Origin: Sodalis ligni
GTDB taxonomy: Bacteria > Pseudomonadota > Gammaproteobacteria > Enterobacterales > Enterobacteriaceae
Assembly (NCBI RefSeq): GCF_016865525.2
Contig: NZ_CP075169.1
Coordinates: 4,216,337-4,280,336 of the forward strand
Length of the DNA: 64,000 bases
Direction: 5' to 3'
The position numbers and the translations under genes were made by a program. A model generated the notes under the pieces. It saw only the letters and a list, made by a program, of their open reading frames with translations. It had not been told where the DNA came from and did no database searches. Below are positions 35,144 through 44,975 of this stretch, piece by piece. Positions within the stretch are counted from its first letter, which is position 1, and the number at the start of each line of letters is the position of its first letter.

Positions 35144-36391
35144 ATGAGCAAGGCATTGGACGGGATAAGAATTATAGATTTTACCCATGTGCAGTCCGGC
35201 CCGAGCTGTACCCAGTTGCTCGCCTGGATGGGCGCCGATGTGATCAAGATAGAGCGCGTCGGCGAGGGGGACGCGACACGCAAGCAATTGCGCGACATTC
35301 CCGATGCGGACAGTCTTTACTTTACGATGCTTAACCACAACAAACGTGCGATCACGCTCAACACCAAGACACCCGAGGGCCTACAGGTGTTAGACAGCCT
35401 CGTCAAACGTTGTGATGTGCTGGTTGAGAACTTTGCTCCCGGCGCGCTGGACCGCATGGGTCTAACCTGGGAGCATATTCACGCCTCCAATCCACGCATG
35501 ATCCTCGCGTCGGTCAAGGGCTTCGGGCCGGGTCGCTATGAGGATTGCAAATCCTATGAGAACGTAGCGCAATGCGCGGGCGGCGCCGCGTCAACCACCG
35601 GCTTCGACGATGGACCGCCGGTGGTAACAGGTGCGCAGATCGGCGATTCCGGCTCGGGCCTGCATCTCGCCCTTGGCATCGTCTGTGCCCTTTACCAGCG
35701 TCACGCTACCGGGCGCGGACAAAAAGTGTCGGTGTCAATGCAAGACGCGGTGCTCAACTTATGCCGTGTCAAACTGCGTGACCAACAAAGGCTGGAACGT
35801 ACCGGTGTGCTGGATGAGTATCCACAATTCCCCGATGGCCACTTTGGCGAGGCGGTGCCCCGTGCCGGCAATGCCTCCGGCGGCGGCCAGCCGGGATCGA
35901 TTCTCAAATGCAAGGGGTGGGAAACCGACCACAACGCCTACATCTACTTCATCACCCAAGCAGCGGTCTGGCCGGCGGTGTGCAAAGTGATCGGCGAAGA
36001 GAGTTGGGCTGAGGACGAAGGCTACAAAACGCCCGCCGCCCGCCTGCCCAAATTAAAATCGATCTTCGGGCGCATCGAGCAATGGACCATAACCAAGACA
36101 AAATTCGAGGCTATGGAAATTCTTAACCATTATGACATACCCTGCAGCCCGGTTCTCTCAATGAAGGAGATTGCCGAGGATGACGCCCTGCGCGCCAATG
36201 GCACTATCGTCGAGGTCGATCATCCGGTACGTGGCAGATACACGACGGTTGGCATGCCCATTAAGATGTCTGACAGCCCGGTGGACATCACCTCTTCGCC
36301 CTTGCGCGGCGAACATACGGTTCAGGTTTTGCGTGAGTTGGGCTATGGCGACGAGGCGGTGGCGGCCCTGCGCAACAAAAACGTGATTTGA
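35144..36391 (+). CDS. Second formyl-CoA:oxalate CoA-transferase paralogue
   Basis: A 415-residue class III CoA-transferase closely similar to the frc gene 1.8 kb upstream: [20 protein letters not shown], catalytic Asp in [14 protein letters not shown], and glycine loop [15 protein letters not shown]. Because the Frc-type glycine loop is kept, it is more likely a second Frc than a YfdE-type acetyl-CoA:oxalate transferase, though specificity cannot be settled from sequence. It has its own 92-nt leader after the PAS gene and GAGGGAAA as ribosome site. Confidence 0.88.
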   Translation: MSKALDGIRIIDFTHVQSGPSCTQLLAWMGADVIKIERVGEGDATRKQLRDIPDADSLYFTMLNHNKRAITLNTKTPEGLQVLDSLVKRCDVLVENFAPGALDRMGLTWEHIHASNPRMILASVKGFGPGRYEDCKSYENVAQCAGGAASTTGFDDGPPVVTGAQIGDSGSGLHLALGIVCALYQRHATGRGQKVSVSMQDAVLNLCRVKLRDQQRLERTGVLDEYPQFPDGHFGEAVPRAGNASGGGQPGSILKCKGWETDHNAYIYFITQAAVWPAVCKVIGEESWAEDEGYKTPAARLPKLKSIFGRIEQWTITKTKFEAMEILNHYDIPCSPVLSMKEIAEDDALRANGTIVEVDHPVRGRYTTVGMPIKMSDSPVDITSSPLRGEHTVQVLRELGYGDEAVAALRNKNVI

Positions 36392-37562
36392 TAAGGAGTA
36401 GTGTTGATATCAGGGTTATCCACACAGGCGTAGTCGCTTGTTGCTTAAGTAGATTACGCCGTTCCTTGAATGAATAATGTCCCTTCTTTCACTGATAGTT
36501 CCAACTGCCCTTTTATCTTTTGGCCATCTTTAGCCCGCAGACCGGCGGGCACCGCCATCGGCGCCGATGGGAGCCAGGCCTTCACCGGCGACCCCGCCAT
36601 GTCCATTACATTCCATGGACATTTGCTCTCAATGAGATACAATGAGTAAATTATTTTTTTTATTTCTTTGATATGAATAGATTATTTTATCGTTATGTAT
36701 CCGTTGGGATAGTCAATACGTTAATACACTGGGCGGTTTTGCGATAATCCGTCATGAGTTTACTAACAACCAAGCCATATGCAACGTCATCGGCTTCTCC
36801 TTCGCCGTGACGTTCTCATTTTTGCCAACGCGAAATTCACATTCAAGCGCAAATCGACGATAAAACGTTACATTCTTTTGTCGGCTTTTGGGATTGATGA
36901 GTATTGTTTTCGGCCTGATCGCTGACACGTTCAATATCCAAGGGCTATATACGCTGATTTCGTTCTCAATATTCAGTTTGATTTGTGGTTTTTATATTCA
37001 AATTATATCGTTTTCAAAGGAAGTAATGATTAGCTTGTTTTATCGGGGCATAAAATCCCGTGAAAATAATTCAATGGAAACATCGTGAAGCCAACCTAGG
37101 CCGATTTATTATCATAGGCTCAAGGCAGGCTCAGGGCATATTACCCTAGATAAAGCGATAATGTAGCCTAAAATTTCGATTTGTTAAGGCATTTTTCTTT
37201 TGATATAATCGCCTAAAATATGAACACCGGATGACTGCGATGCTGCCAACCTTGAATTTTATCAATGAGTTACTTCGTCTCCTTCACCATCTATTTTAGC
37301 CCGTATTTATAATGCAAATCTGCTTTACATTGATAGCACAGAAAAACGCTCGCAGAAACATGATAAAGAAAACCATACTCTATGGTGGGTCTGTATATCG
37401 GAAACTCGTCGAAATATAACGGTGACATTTCATTGCAAATAATACCTTGAGGTCAACAAAATAACCCGATAGATTTCCAGAATATAATAATTTCCTATTT
37501 TAATCCATAGCCAGGTTATTCGTTTTAAATAGCCCGCGATATTATTCATTTCCAAGATTCCT
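36392..37562. other. Decayed region with an MFS-like remnant
   Basis: 1.17 kb with no intact gene. At 36888-37088 (+) a 66-aa frame reads GLMSIVFGLIADTFNIQGLY ... FSLICGFYIQI, resembling the last two helices of an MFS transporter without its N-terminal part. A 62-aa minus frame at 36454-36642 is unassigned. The rest is AT-rich and has no visible RNA gene. Confidence 0.45.
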
Positions 37563-37904
37563 TTATTGATAATCAGCCTGGGTCATTGTCCTTTTCCCGT
37601 CCGTTCTGGAACAATTGAAGACTATCAGCGCGTTCTCTTTCCACAGTTTAAGGGTATAAAGTACGCCGGAATCGATGATTACCTTGGCGGGGTAGTTGCC
37701 GATGGACGAGGTATAGGTTTCATTCCCTTGGTTGCGGCATTCGCTAAAATCCATAGCGGTGTCATCGATTGTTACCGCCGGACCGACCTTGGGAAGCTTT
37801 CCTTTTGAATACAAAGTAGTGAGATTTTCTTTCGTATAGGTAACGCTGGCGAAAGCAGGCACCGCCGTGACTATTAATAACAATGCAAGTATCAATGTCT
37901 TCAT
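37563..37904 (-). CDS. Small secreted protein of unknown function
   Basis: A 113-residue protein with a clear Sec signal peptide (MKTLILALLLIVTAVPAFAS, cleavage likely after A19). The mature part has two Cys (SECRNQ, FNCSRTD) that could form a disulfide, and alternating beta-type segments. Single gene, transcribed away from the AhpD-like gene; AAGGGG upstream of ATG 37904. No family recognised. Confidence 0.7.
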   Translation of the reverse strand: MKTLILALLLIVTAVPAFASVTYTKENLTTLYSKGKLPKVGPAVTIDDTAMDFSECRNQGNETYTSSIGNYPAKVIIDSGVLYTLKLWKENALIVFNCSRTDGKRTMTQADYQ

Positions 37905-38152
37905 AAGGGGTTTCCGGGAAAATTTTTCACATCATAGCATTCCATGGCAAAACCGCCAGATAGCGCGTTTGAAGCATGGCGTATCGAACTCATTCATGGC
38001 CCAGGCGTAAACGCGGTTCTTGTCACTGTTGCCCGTTTTACTTCTACCGCATAGTGGCACTGGGCGTTAAAACAGTTCTGGTTTGGCCGCTATACCTTGA
38101 ATGGCGATTTTCTCAGACCAGTGCTTCACAAAAATTTTGAATAGGTAACGAT

Positions 38153-38631
38153 ATGAGTCAACGTTTAGATTACTTCAAGCTGTCGGCCGGATTTGCCGGG
38201 AAATATCTCGACTTCAATGCGGCCCTGGCCGCCAAACCCGTCATTAAAGAATTCAGCCACCTGGTGACCATCCGGGCTTCGCAAATCAATGGCTGTGGGT
38301 TTTGCCTCGACATGCATGTCAAGGAAGCGAAAATTCATGGCGAGCGTGAACTGCGTTTATACCATATTGCCATTTGGCGTGAGTCAACGCTGTTTACGCC
38401 AAGGGAAAAGGCCGCATTAGAATGGACCGAGGCCTTGACCACCCCCTCAACGCACGGCGTCAGCGACGTCATCTATGAAGCGGTGCGCGCGCAGCTCTCC
38501 GAAGCAGAGGTGTCGGATCTCAGCTTTTAATCGTTGCCATCAATGGTTGGAACCGGCTGAACGTGGCGTTCAGAACGGTCCCGGGCTCAGCGGACGCCGC
38601 CTTTGGATTGAGTAAGGCCGGGTTAAATTAA
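38153..38631 (+). pseudogene. AhpD/carboxymuconolactone decarboxylase-like protein, frameshifted
   Basis: MSQRLDYFKLSAGFAGKYLD then ASQINGCGFCLDMHVKEAK, with the C-x-x-C-x3-H redox motif of AhpD-like alkylhydroperoxidases. The frame stops at 38530 right after LSF. Adding one T to the T4 run at 38525-38528 restores LIVAINGWNRLNVAFRTVPG ... GLSKAGLN to TAA 38629, giving the full family length of about 159 aa. The downstream part is obviously coding, so this is a recent one-base deletion or an assembly error. Role: small thiol peroxidase-like protein, often induced by oxidative stress. Confidence 0.82.
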
Positions 38632-38709
38632 CTCTGAACGGCACCAGTCTTCCTAAAGCCCCTGATACCCGCAAATACATGTCTGAATGGATAGAAACAG
38701 CAAAAAAAT

Positions 38710-38725
38710 TGTGATGCACATCACA
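38710..38725. promoter_or_regulatory. CRP site 1 upstream of azuC
   Basis: TGTGA-tgcaca-TCACA, a perfect CRP consensus core. Centre 38717.5, about 48 nt upstream of the expected transcription start. Confidence 0.85.
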
Positions 38726-38730
38726 TAAAC

Positions 38731-38759
38731 TTGATTTTATGTGACGCAGATCATACTAT
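38731..38759 (+). promoter_or_regulatory. azuC promoter overlapped by CRP site 2
   Basis: TTGATT (38731-38736), 17-nt spacer, TACTAT (38754-38759). A second CRP-like site TGTGA-cgcaga-TCATA (38740-38755) lies between -35 and -10, where binding should block RNA polymerase. Site 1 is 30 bp (about three helix turns) upstream. Confidence 0.7.
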
Positions 38760-38806
38760 TAATGCGTAGACGACATTCATATTACATTGCCAAACGGGCT
38801 GGACAG

Positions 38807-38890
38807 ATGAAATTACGTAACTTGTTGAAAAAAATGCTGGCTTCATATCTTAACACTGTAAAAGATGTGCCGCCTGGCGCGATGTTTTAA
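38807..38890 (+). CDS. azuC: AzuC small protein (AzuCR dual-function RNA)
   Basis: 27 codons: MKLRNLLKKMLASYLNTVKD then VPPGAMF. It matches E. coli AzuC (28 aa, MKLRKILKSM...FKDVPPGNMF) in the basic amphipathic start and the D-V-P-P-G-x-M-F end. In E. coli azuCR makes both a membrane-associated peptide that stimulates GlpD and a base-pairing sRNA (AzuR), and is repressed by CRP. The same transcript layout is seen here: CRP sites, short ORF, then a strong terminator 20 nt later. Confidence 0.85.
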   Translation: MKLRNLLKKMLASYLNTVKDVPPGAMF

Positions 38891-38902
38891 GACCACACAT
38901 AT

Positions 38903-38930
38903 AAAAAAAGCTGCTGCGGCAGCTTTTTTT
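38903..38930 (+). terminator. Intrinsic terminator of azuCR
   Basis: Stem GCTGC/GCAGC extended by seven A and seven T (A7 at 38903-38909, T7 at 38924-38930): a strong bidirectional-looking terminator typical of Hfq-dependent RNAs. Confidence 0.88.
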
Positions 38931-39064
38931 ATGCTTCTACCCCGCTGATGCTGCTTTTTCCCGCCTACTTTCTCTTTGCGGAAGTATTAAGCGTCTATCG
39001 GGGGGGAACCTGCTCCGGCCATCACGTCGCTACGCAATGGCTTGGTTAAGGGATCAAACCCGTT

Positions 39065-39367
39065 TTACGAGTTCTCGGCGTTAGCTTCCTCACCATTCAC
39101 TTCAACGAATTGCGAAACCGAAATCAAGCGGACAAAATGCGACAACAGCAAATCAACGTCCGTTTGCAGTATTTCTTCGCTGGCGCTGGCAGCGGACAGT
39201 ATGGCTTTTTCAATATTGGTCGCCATTACTGGAGAGCTTCCTTTACCCACGGTTAGCATTAGCGCGGCTAAAAGAAGGGACTGAGCCTCGACTTGCGCTA
39301 TCAAATCCTTGGTAGCGGCATCAACTTTCGCCAATTTTCTCAGGATATCAATGACAAGGTTTTGCAT
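39065..39367 (-). CDS. iraP: IraP-like RssB anti-adaptor
   Basis: A 100-residue helical protein. MQNLVIDILRKLAKVDAATKDLIAQVEAQSLLLAALM lines up with E. coli IraP ([37 protein letters not shown]), and the remaining parts (IEKAI, D-x-D-L-L-L-x-x-F-V) keep the pattern. IraP binds RssB and stabilises sigma-S, for example on phosphate starvation. It is 14 residues longer than E. coli IraP and in a different genomic place. 380 nt upstream hold no gene. Confidence 0.65.
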   Translation of the reverse strand: MQNLVIDILRKLAKVDAATKDLIAQVEAQSLLLAALMLTVGKGSSPVMATNIEKAILSAASASEEILQTDVDLLLSHFVRLISVSQFVEVNGEEANAENS

Positions 39368-39747
39368 ATTATATTTCTCGAAAAAAAAAAGGCGGTAACG
39401 ACACTGTCACAACCCAAACATAGCCTGATCATGATACTCTTTTAATGATTAAGATCACATCCACGGACTGTAAGTATTCACATCAAAGCTCTCCCAATCA
39501 CTAGATCCGTCCGGTTCTGCTACCTTTCGCGAAGATGAAACTCTGCTGCCAATCATACTAAACATTAAATTATCTTATGTAATAACATCTCCTTAATCAT
39601 TCTTTCTGCGAAACAACTTTTCAGCCGGGATTAAAGAGCGCCAGCGATAAGGAGCTATCTCCAGGCGAGTTTTTGACGATTCGCTTCTAAGGGTTTCTTC
39701 CGGCCGGGAAAAGGTGATCGCTTGGGCAATGAGAAGGTCTGGGGATG
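39368..39747. other. Gene-free stretch upstream of the IraP-like gene
   Basis: 380 nt between the divergently placed 5' side of the IraP-like gene and the 3' end of the CPBP protease gene. It starts with an A10 run near the IraP start; otherwise nothing supportable. Confidence 0.4.
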
Positions 39748-40608
39748 TTATATGACGCTATAAATTTGACAAAAGTTTATCCGCCGGGCCGATAAAAGGA
39801 TAGGTAAAAATAACAGATGTATCAGATTAAGCAGGAAATGAAACAACGTCGAAACCCATAATTTGCCGCTCCATAACCAGGCCAAACCATAAATAACTCC
39901 GGCCAGGGTGGCAAACAGTACCAACATCCAGCCGCCGGCTGTATGCGCCAACCCGAATAGCAGCGACGATACGCCCAGGGCAATGGCGGGATTATGAGTC
40001 CAGTCCTGTAAACGCTGCATCAGATAACCACGAAACAATGCTTCTTCCGCCAGGGCGACAAAAAAAAAGTTGGACAGAATAAACCAACCCAGCCAAGGGG
40101 GAAAATGGGGCTCAACACGAAGCCCGCCAAGCAGGGTCGCCAGACAGAGCAAGGCAAATATGCTCAGTGCCAGTCCCGCCCAATAAAACCAGCGTGGATG
40201 CGTCGGCACTGGTCTTGATAACAATGTGGGCATACATGCCAGCAGCAAGACCGGCACCAATGCTTTATCAATATTGAGATACAAACTGAATCGGGCGCTC
40301 AAGGGACCTATGGCTATATTGTCGACGACGCGGGGATTATGAAAACCCGGGAACAGGTGCATAAACAATCCCAGACTGCAAAGTAAAAGAAGGACTTCGC
40401 CGCCGACGGTGAATGCTCGGCTGCTGCGGAAAAAATTTTTAGCCGCCGCCGTCAATAGGAAGAAAATCAGCGCCAGTATCGCCGGCCAGCCCAAAATCTT
40501 TTCATACACCGCCAGGAGCAAGGCCGTGAAAAAAACAGCCGCGGTGATTCGCCGATCCAAACGGGGGAAGGCTCCGCAGGTGAGTGCGGCGGCCAGAAGT
40601 ACCCACAT
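39748..40608 (-). CDS. CPBP-family intramembrane glutamic protease
   Basis: A 286-residue membrane protein with about eight hydrophobic segments. The CPBP (Abi/CAAX-like) motifs are present: E-E-A-L-F-R-G (motif 1), F-G-L-A-H (motif 2) and H-F-L-L-N-L (motif 3). Members cleave or process membrane peptides and are implicated in bacteriocin immunity and stress. Single gene; neighbours give no further hint. Confidence 0.85.
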   Translation of the reverse strand: MWVLLAAALTCGAFPRLDRRITAAVFFTALLLAVYEKILGWPAILALIFFLLTAAAKNFFRSSRAFTVGGEVLLLLCSLGLFMHLFPGFHNPRVVDNIAIGPLSARFSLYLNIDKALVPVLLLACMPTLLSRPVPTHPRWFYWAGLALSIFALLCLATLLGGLRVEPHFPPWLGWFILSNFFFVALAEEALFRGYLMQRLQDWTHNPAIALGVSSLLFGLAHTAGGWMLVLFATLAGVIYGLAWLWSGKLWVSTLFHFLLNLIHLLFLPILLSARRINFCQIYSVI

Positions 40609-40796
40609 AGCGTTGCATCCTATAAAATAATAAAAAACGAAGCGGAATAGTCAATAATGTGGGATGAATTGTAAACCGGACGGCAATAGTGCTTTTACAA
40701 GCCGGATTTCTGCGTAATGAATTCTTTATATTGATGAGCTGGAGCCTAACAGGAATATCTAATGGCTCAACCGGGCATAGCCCGGTTGCAGTATTC

Positions 40797-42038
40797 TCAT
40801 AATGCCTGATCGGCGACGTGTTTGGCGGAACTGGGTTTCAATTGCCCGTCGGCGCGGAACATGGCTTTGATGCCCCGCACCGCCTGCCGGATACGATCCT
40901 GGTTCTCAATCAAGGCGAACCGGACGTGGGTATCGCCGTAATTACCGAAACCGATCCCGGGGGAGACACAGACCTTGGCCTCCGACAGCAATTTTTTGGA
41001 GAATTCCAGCGAACCCATGGCGGCATAGTGTTCCGGGATTTTCGCCCAGACATACATGGAGGCCTTGGGATTCTCCACCATCCAGCCCGCCTCATGGAGA
41101 CCGCGCACCAGCACGTCCCGGCGCTGGTGATACTGTTCGGCGATATCCAGCACGCACTGCTGGTCCCCTTCCAGCGCGGCGATGGCGGCCACTTGCAGTG
41201 GTGTGAAGGTGCCGTAATCGTGGTAACTTTTAATGCGCGCCAGCGCGTTGACCAGTTCGGCATTCCCCACCATGAACCCGATGCGCCACCCCGCCATATT
41301 GTAACTTTTTGACAGGGTAAAGAATTCCACCGCAATCTCTTTAGCGCCCGGTACCTGCATAATGGAAGGCGCTTTCCAACCGTCATACACAATATCGGCA
41401 TAGGCCAGATCGTGGACCACCAGGACCCCATACTGGCGCGCCAGCGCCACCACCCGCTCGAAAAAATCCAGCTCGACGCATTGAGCGGTGGGATTTGAGG
41501 GAAAGCCGAGGATCATCATTTTCGGGGTGGGAATGCTTTCACGAATGGCCCGCTCCAGCTCGCGGAAAAAGTCCACGCCCTCCACCAGCGGTACGGAACG
41601 TACCTGCGCGCCGGCGATCACCGCGCCATATATATGAATGGGGTAGCTGGGATTGGGCACCAGCACCGTGTCGCCATGATCAAGGGTGGCCAGCATCAGG
41701 TGCGCCAGGCCCTCTTTCGACCCGATGGTGACAATTGCTTCGCTATCAGGATCGATCTCCACCCCATAGCGATCGCCATACCAGCGCGAAATCGCCCGCC
41801 GCAAACGCGGAATGCCCCTGGAGGTGGAATAACCATGGGTATCTTCGCGCTGAGCCACGGTGCAGAGTTTTTCCACGATGTGCGGCGGTGTCGGCCCGTC
41901 GGGATTGCCCATGCTGAAATCGATAATATCTTCACCGCGACGGCGCGCCGCCATTTTCAGCTCGGAAGTGATATTAAATACATAAGGGGGGAGACGATCG
42001 ATGCGTGTAAAACGCCGTGGTGAACCGGATTCGGCCAT
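40797..42038 (-). CDS. alaC: Glutamate-pyruvate aminotransferase AlaC
   Basis: A 413-residue class I PLP aminotransferase nearly identical in pattern to E. coli AlaC: RRFTRIDRLPPYVFNITSEL, DFSMGNPDGPTPPHIVEKL, PLP lysine in TLSKSYNMAGWRIGF. Makes alanine from pyruvate and glutamate. The frame extends to 42314, but ATG 42038 (MAESGSPRRF) has GAGGAA directly upstream and fits the family's 412 aa; the extra 92 codons are upstream leader. Divergent from ypdA as in E. coli. Confidence 0.95.
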   Translation of the reverse strand: MAESGSPRRFTRIDRLPPYVFNITSELKMAARRRGEDIIDFSMGNPDGPTPPHIVEKLCTVAQREDTHGYSTSRGIPRLRRAISRWYGDRYGVEIDPDSEAIVTIGSKEGLAHLMLATLDHGDTVLVPNPSYPIHIYGAVIAGAQVRSVPLVEGVDFFRELERAIRESIPTPKMMILGFPSNPTAQCVELDFFERVVALARQYGVLVVHDLAYADIVYDGWKAPSIMQVPGAKEIAVEFFTLSKSYNMAGWRIGFMVGNAELVNALARIKSYHDYGTFTPLQVAAIAALEGDQQCVLDIAEQYHQRRDVLVRGLHEAGWMVENPKASMYVWAKIPEHYAAMGSLEFSKKLLSEAKVCVSPGIGFGNYGDTHVRFALIENQDRIRQAVRGIKAMFRADGQLKPSSAKHVADQAL

Positions 42039-42516
42039 AATTTCCTCAATGTACGTTAGCGCCCGGACCATCCGAGCGACGCTGACCCTATTTAAGGTCT
42101 GGTTAAAACCTATCCCAGAATCAGCGGCAATACAATGGATAACCGTTCCGCGTCGGTACAAGAGAATATTCGTCGGCGGTTCTTTCTCCGGGGCAGAACT
42201 AAGATACCGGTTAAGGCCGGCTTTATTGTCGAACGTGCTTTGTTTAGCGGTTAAGGGAAACTTTTTACGCTGTAGATACAAAAGCGCGGACATTAAAAGA
42301 GGTAAAAAACGCAATCCCAGACAGCATAATTTCCTCTTTTCAGCGTCTAACTCACTCTAGTTAAAGCATAATCGGGGAAAATAGGCTTCCTCTTTATTTT
42401 ACTCAAGTTTCCTCAATTATATTTTCTTCACGCGAATCCCGGGACGGCGCGGCTGGAACATTGACCGCCTTTTGCTTATAGTAGCGGCAGTACTGTTAGA
42501 TGAGCGGGACGGGGTT
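42039..42516. other. alaC-ypdA divergent region
   Basis: 478 nt between the two starts. An open frame continues upstream of alaC, but its codons are not conserved protein. Expected to hold both promoters; none is clear-cut by eye. Confidence 0.4.
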
Positions 42517-44192
42517 GTGAAAGAGATGTTTGATATGCTGCTGGCGGTCTATGAACGCGCGGCATTAATGTTGATTTGTCTGTTTCTATTGACCAGAACC
42601 CGTCAATTTCGGCAGCTATTGCAAAAAGAGCAGCATACCGGCCAGGAATTGCTGGCGGTCACCGCCATCTTTTCCCTGTTCGCGATTTTCAGCACCTATT
42701 CCGGTATCCATGTGGAAGGCTCGCTGGTTAACGTACGGATTATCGCGGTCATGTCCGGCGGTATCCTGTTCGGCCCCTGGGTCGGCATTACCACCGGCAT
42801 CATTGCCGGCGTACATCGTTATCTCATTGATATCAACGGTCCCACGTCGGTCCCCTGCCTTATCAGCAGCATAGTGGCGGGGTTTGTTTCCGGCTACATC
42901 AAATTAAAAATCATTAAAGAGCATCGCTGGGGGATCGGCATCATCGGCGGCATGCTCTGCGAGTGCCTGACCATGCTGCTGGTGGTGCTGTGGGCACAGC
43001 CGATGTCGCTGGGGCTGGATATCGTATCTAAGATTGCGATGCCAATGATCCTGGGCGGCGTCAGTATCGGCATGATTGTGCTGCTGGTGCAGGGGGTGGA
43101 AGATGAAAGAGAAGTGATTGCGGCGCGACAGGCCAAGCTGGCCCTGGATATTGCCAACAAAACATTACCCTATTTCCGGCATATCAACAGTGAATCCCTT
43201 AATACCATTTGCGATATCATCCGCACCGATATCAAGGCCGACGCGGTGGCCATCACCAATGAGCACAATATTCTGGCTTATGTCGGTGTTGGCGCCGAAT
43301 TTTATAACATCGGCCATGAAATCATCAGCGATATGACCAAAGAGAGTATCCAGAGCGGCAAAATCACCATCAAGAATAATGATGAGGCGGAACGTACTCC
43401 GCAAATACATTCTCTGATCATTATACCCCTATGGGAAAAAGGCGTCGTGACCGGTACGCTGAAAATTTATTATCGCCATGCCCATCAAATCACCAATTCC
43501 CTGAAGGTTATGGCCATCGGCCTGTCGCAGATTATCTCGACCCAAATTGAGGTTTCCCGCATCGAACAGCTGCGGGAAATGGCCGACCAGGCTGAGCTGC
43601 GGGCGCTGCAAAGCAAAATCAATCCGCATTTCCTGTTTAATGCCCTGAATGCCATTTCATCGTCTATCCGCATCAATCCGGATACTGCCCGCCAGCTTAT
43701 TATCAATCTTTCACGTTATCTGCGCTATAATCTGGAGCTTAATGATGCCCAGATTGATATCAAAAAGGAGCTTTATCAAATCCAGGATTATGTCGCCATT
43801 GAGCAGGCGCGGTTCGGCAGCAAATTGAGCATCATTTACGATATTGACGAGGAATTGTCTTTTTCTATTCCCAGTCTGCTGATCCAACCCTTGGTGGAAA
43901 ATGCTATCGTCCACGGTATACAGCCTTGCCGAGGTAAAGGGGTAGTGGTGATTTCCGTCAGAGAAGACGGCGGACGTATTCGCATCTCGGTGAAGGATAC
44001 CGGCAACGGCATCAGCCAAGAGGTGATTGAACAGGTGAAGCGCAACGAATTACCGGGTAAAAAATCGGCCTGCTGAATGTGCATCATCGCGTATCGTTAT
44101 TATACGGCGAGGGTCTCCATATCCGCCGTCTTGAACCAGGCACTGAAATCTGGTTTTACATTCCCCATAAAAGCAATAAGCTGGCCGCCTGA
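42517..44192 (+). pseudogene. ypdA: YpdA sensor histidine kinase, frameshifted near the C-terminus
   Basis: Pyruvate-sensing LytS-type kinase. Order: [20 protein letters not shown] with a 5TM-Lyt domain, a GAF domain, the His_kinase block [20 protein letters not shown] (phospho-His in NPHFLFN), then HATPase ([20 protein letters not shown]). The frame dies at 44076 after LPGKKSAC. One more A in the A6 run at 44059-44064 restores [20 protein letters not shown] ... [12 protein letters not shown] to TGA 44190. GTG 42517 is chosen by alignment with YpdA (about 558 aa). Only the final part of the ATP-lid region is affected. Confidence 0.85.
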
Positions 44193-44228
44193 CAGCCGGG
44201 ATTTATTGTTCAGAGAAAGCGAAACCGT

Positions 44229-44962
44229 ATGAAAGCCGTTATTGTCGAAGATGAGTTCTTATCGCAGGAGGAATTGAGCTATCTCATCCGTAAACACAGC
44301 AGTCTGACCATTGAAGCCACCTTTGAAGACGGCCTGGACGTGCTGCGGTATTTACAGGGCCATGAAGTGGATGTGATTTTTCTGGATATCAATATTCCCT
44401 CTCTGGATGGCGTTTTGCTGGCGCAAAGCATCAGCAAATTCATTCATAAGCCGCAGATAGTTTTATTACCGCCTATAAAGAACATGCCGTGGAAGCTTTT
44501 GAGCTGGAGGCCTTCGATTACATCCTCAAGCCCTATCAAGAATCGCGCATTGTCACCATGCTGCAGAAACTGGAAGCGCTGCTTGCCGCTCCCGCCGCTA
44601 CGCTCCCCAGTAGTAACAATTCCTCTTCTGACCGCCATTCCATAAATTTGCTAAAAGACGAACGTATTATTGTTACCGATATCAATAACATCTACTATGC
44701 CGCGGCACAGGAAAAAGTGACGCTGGTGTATACCCGTAAAGAAATTTTCACCATGCCGATGGTGATCACCGAATTTTGCACCCGGTTGCCGGAAGCATTT
44801 TTCTTCCGCTGCCATCGATCTTACGTGGTGAATTTGACGAAAATTCGCGAAATCGTCCCGTGGTTTAACAATACCTATCTGCTACGGTTAAACGACCTGG
44901 ATTTTGAGGTGCCGGTGAGCAGAAGCAAGGTCAAAGCCTTCCGTCAGCTAATGCGGTTGTGA
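44229..44962 (+). pseudogene. ypdB: YpdB LytTR response regulator, frameshifted
   Basis: Partner of YpdA; in E. coli it activates yhjX under pyruvate. The receiver domain starts MKAVIVEDEFLSQEELSYLI with D in VIFLDINIPSLDG. The frame breaks at the T4 run 44461-44464: one extra T gives IVFITAYKEHAVEAFELEAF and continues into the LytTR DNA-binding domain (FFFRCHRSYVVNLTKIREIV ... EVPVSRSKVKAFRQLM) to 44962. So both members of the two-component pair carry the same type of lesion. Confidence 0.87.
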
Positions 44963-44975
44963 ATAAAGCAGACAG

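Noticed and set aside
36454..36642. 62-aa minus-strand frame
   Set aside because: No recognisable domain, ribosome site or neighbour coupling; left inside the decayed region.
42039..42314. 92-codon N-terminal extension of AlaC
   Set aside because: Not part of the conserved family; ATG 42038 has a strong ribosome site and gives the expected length.
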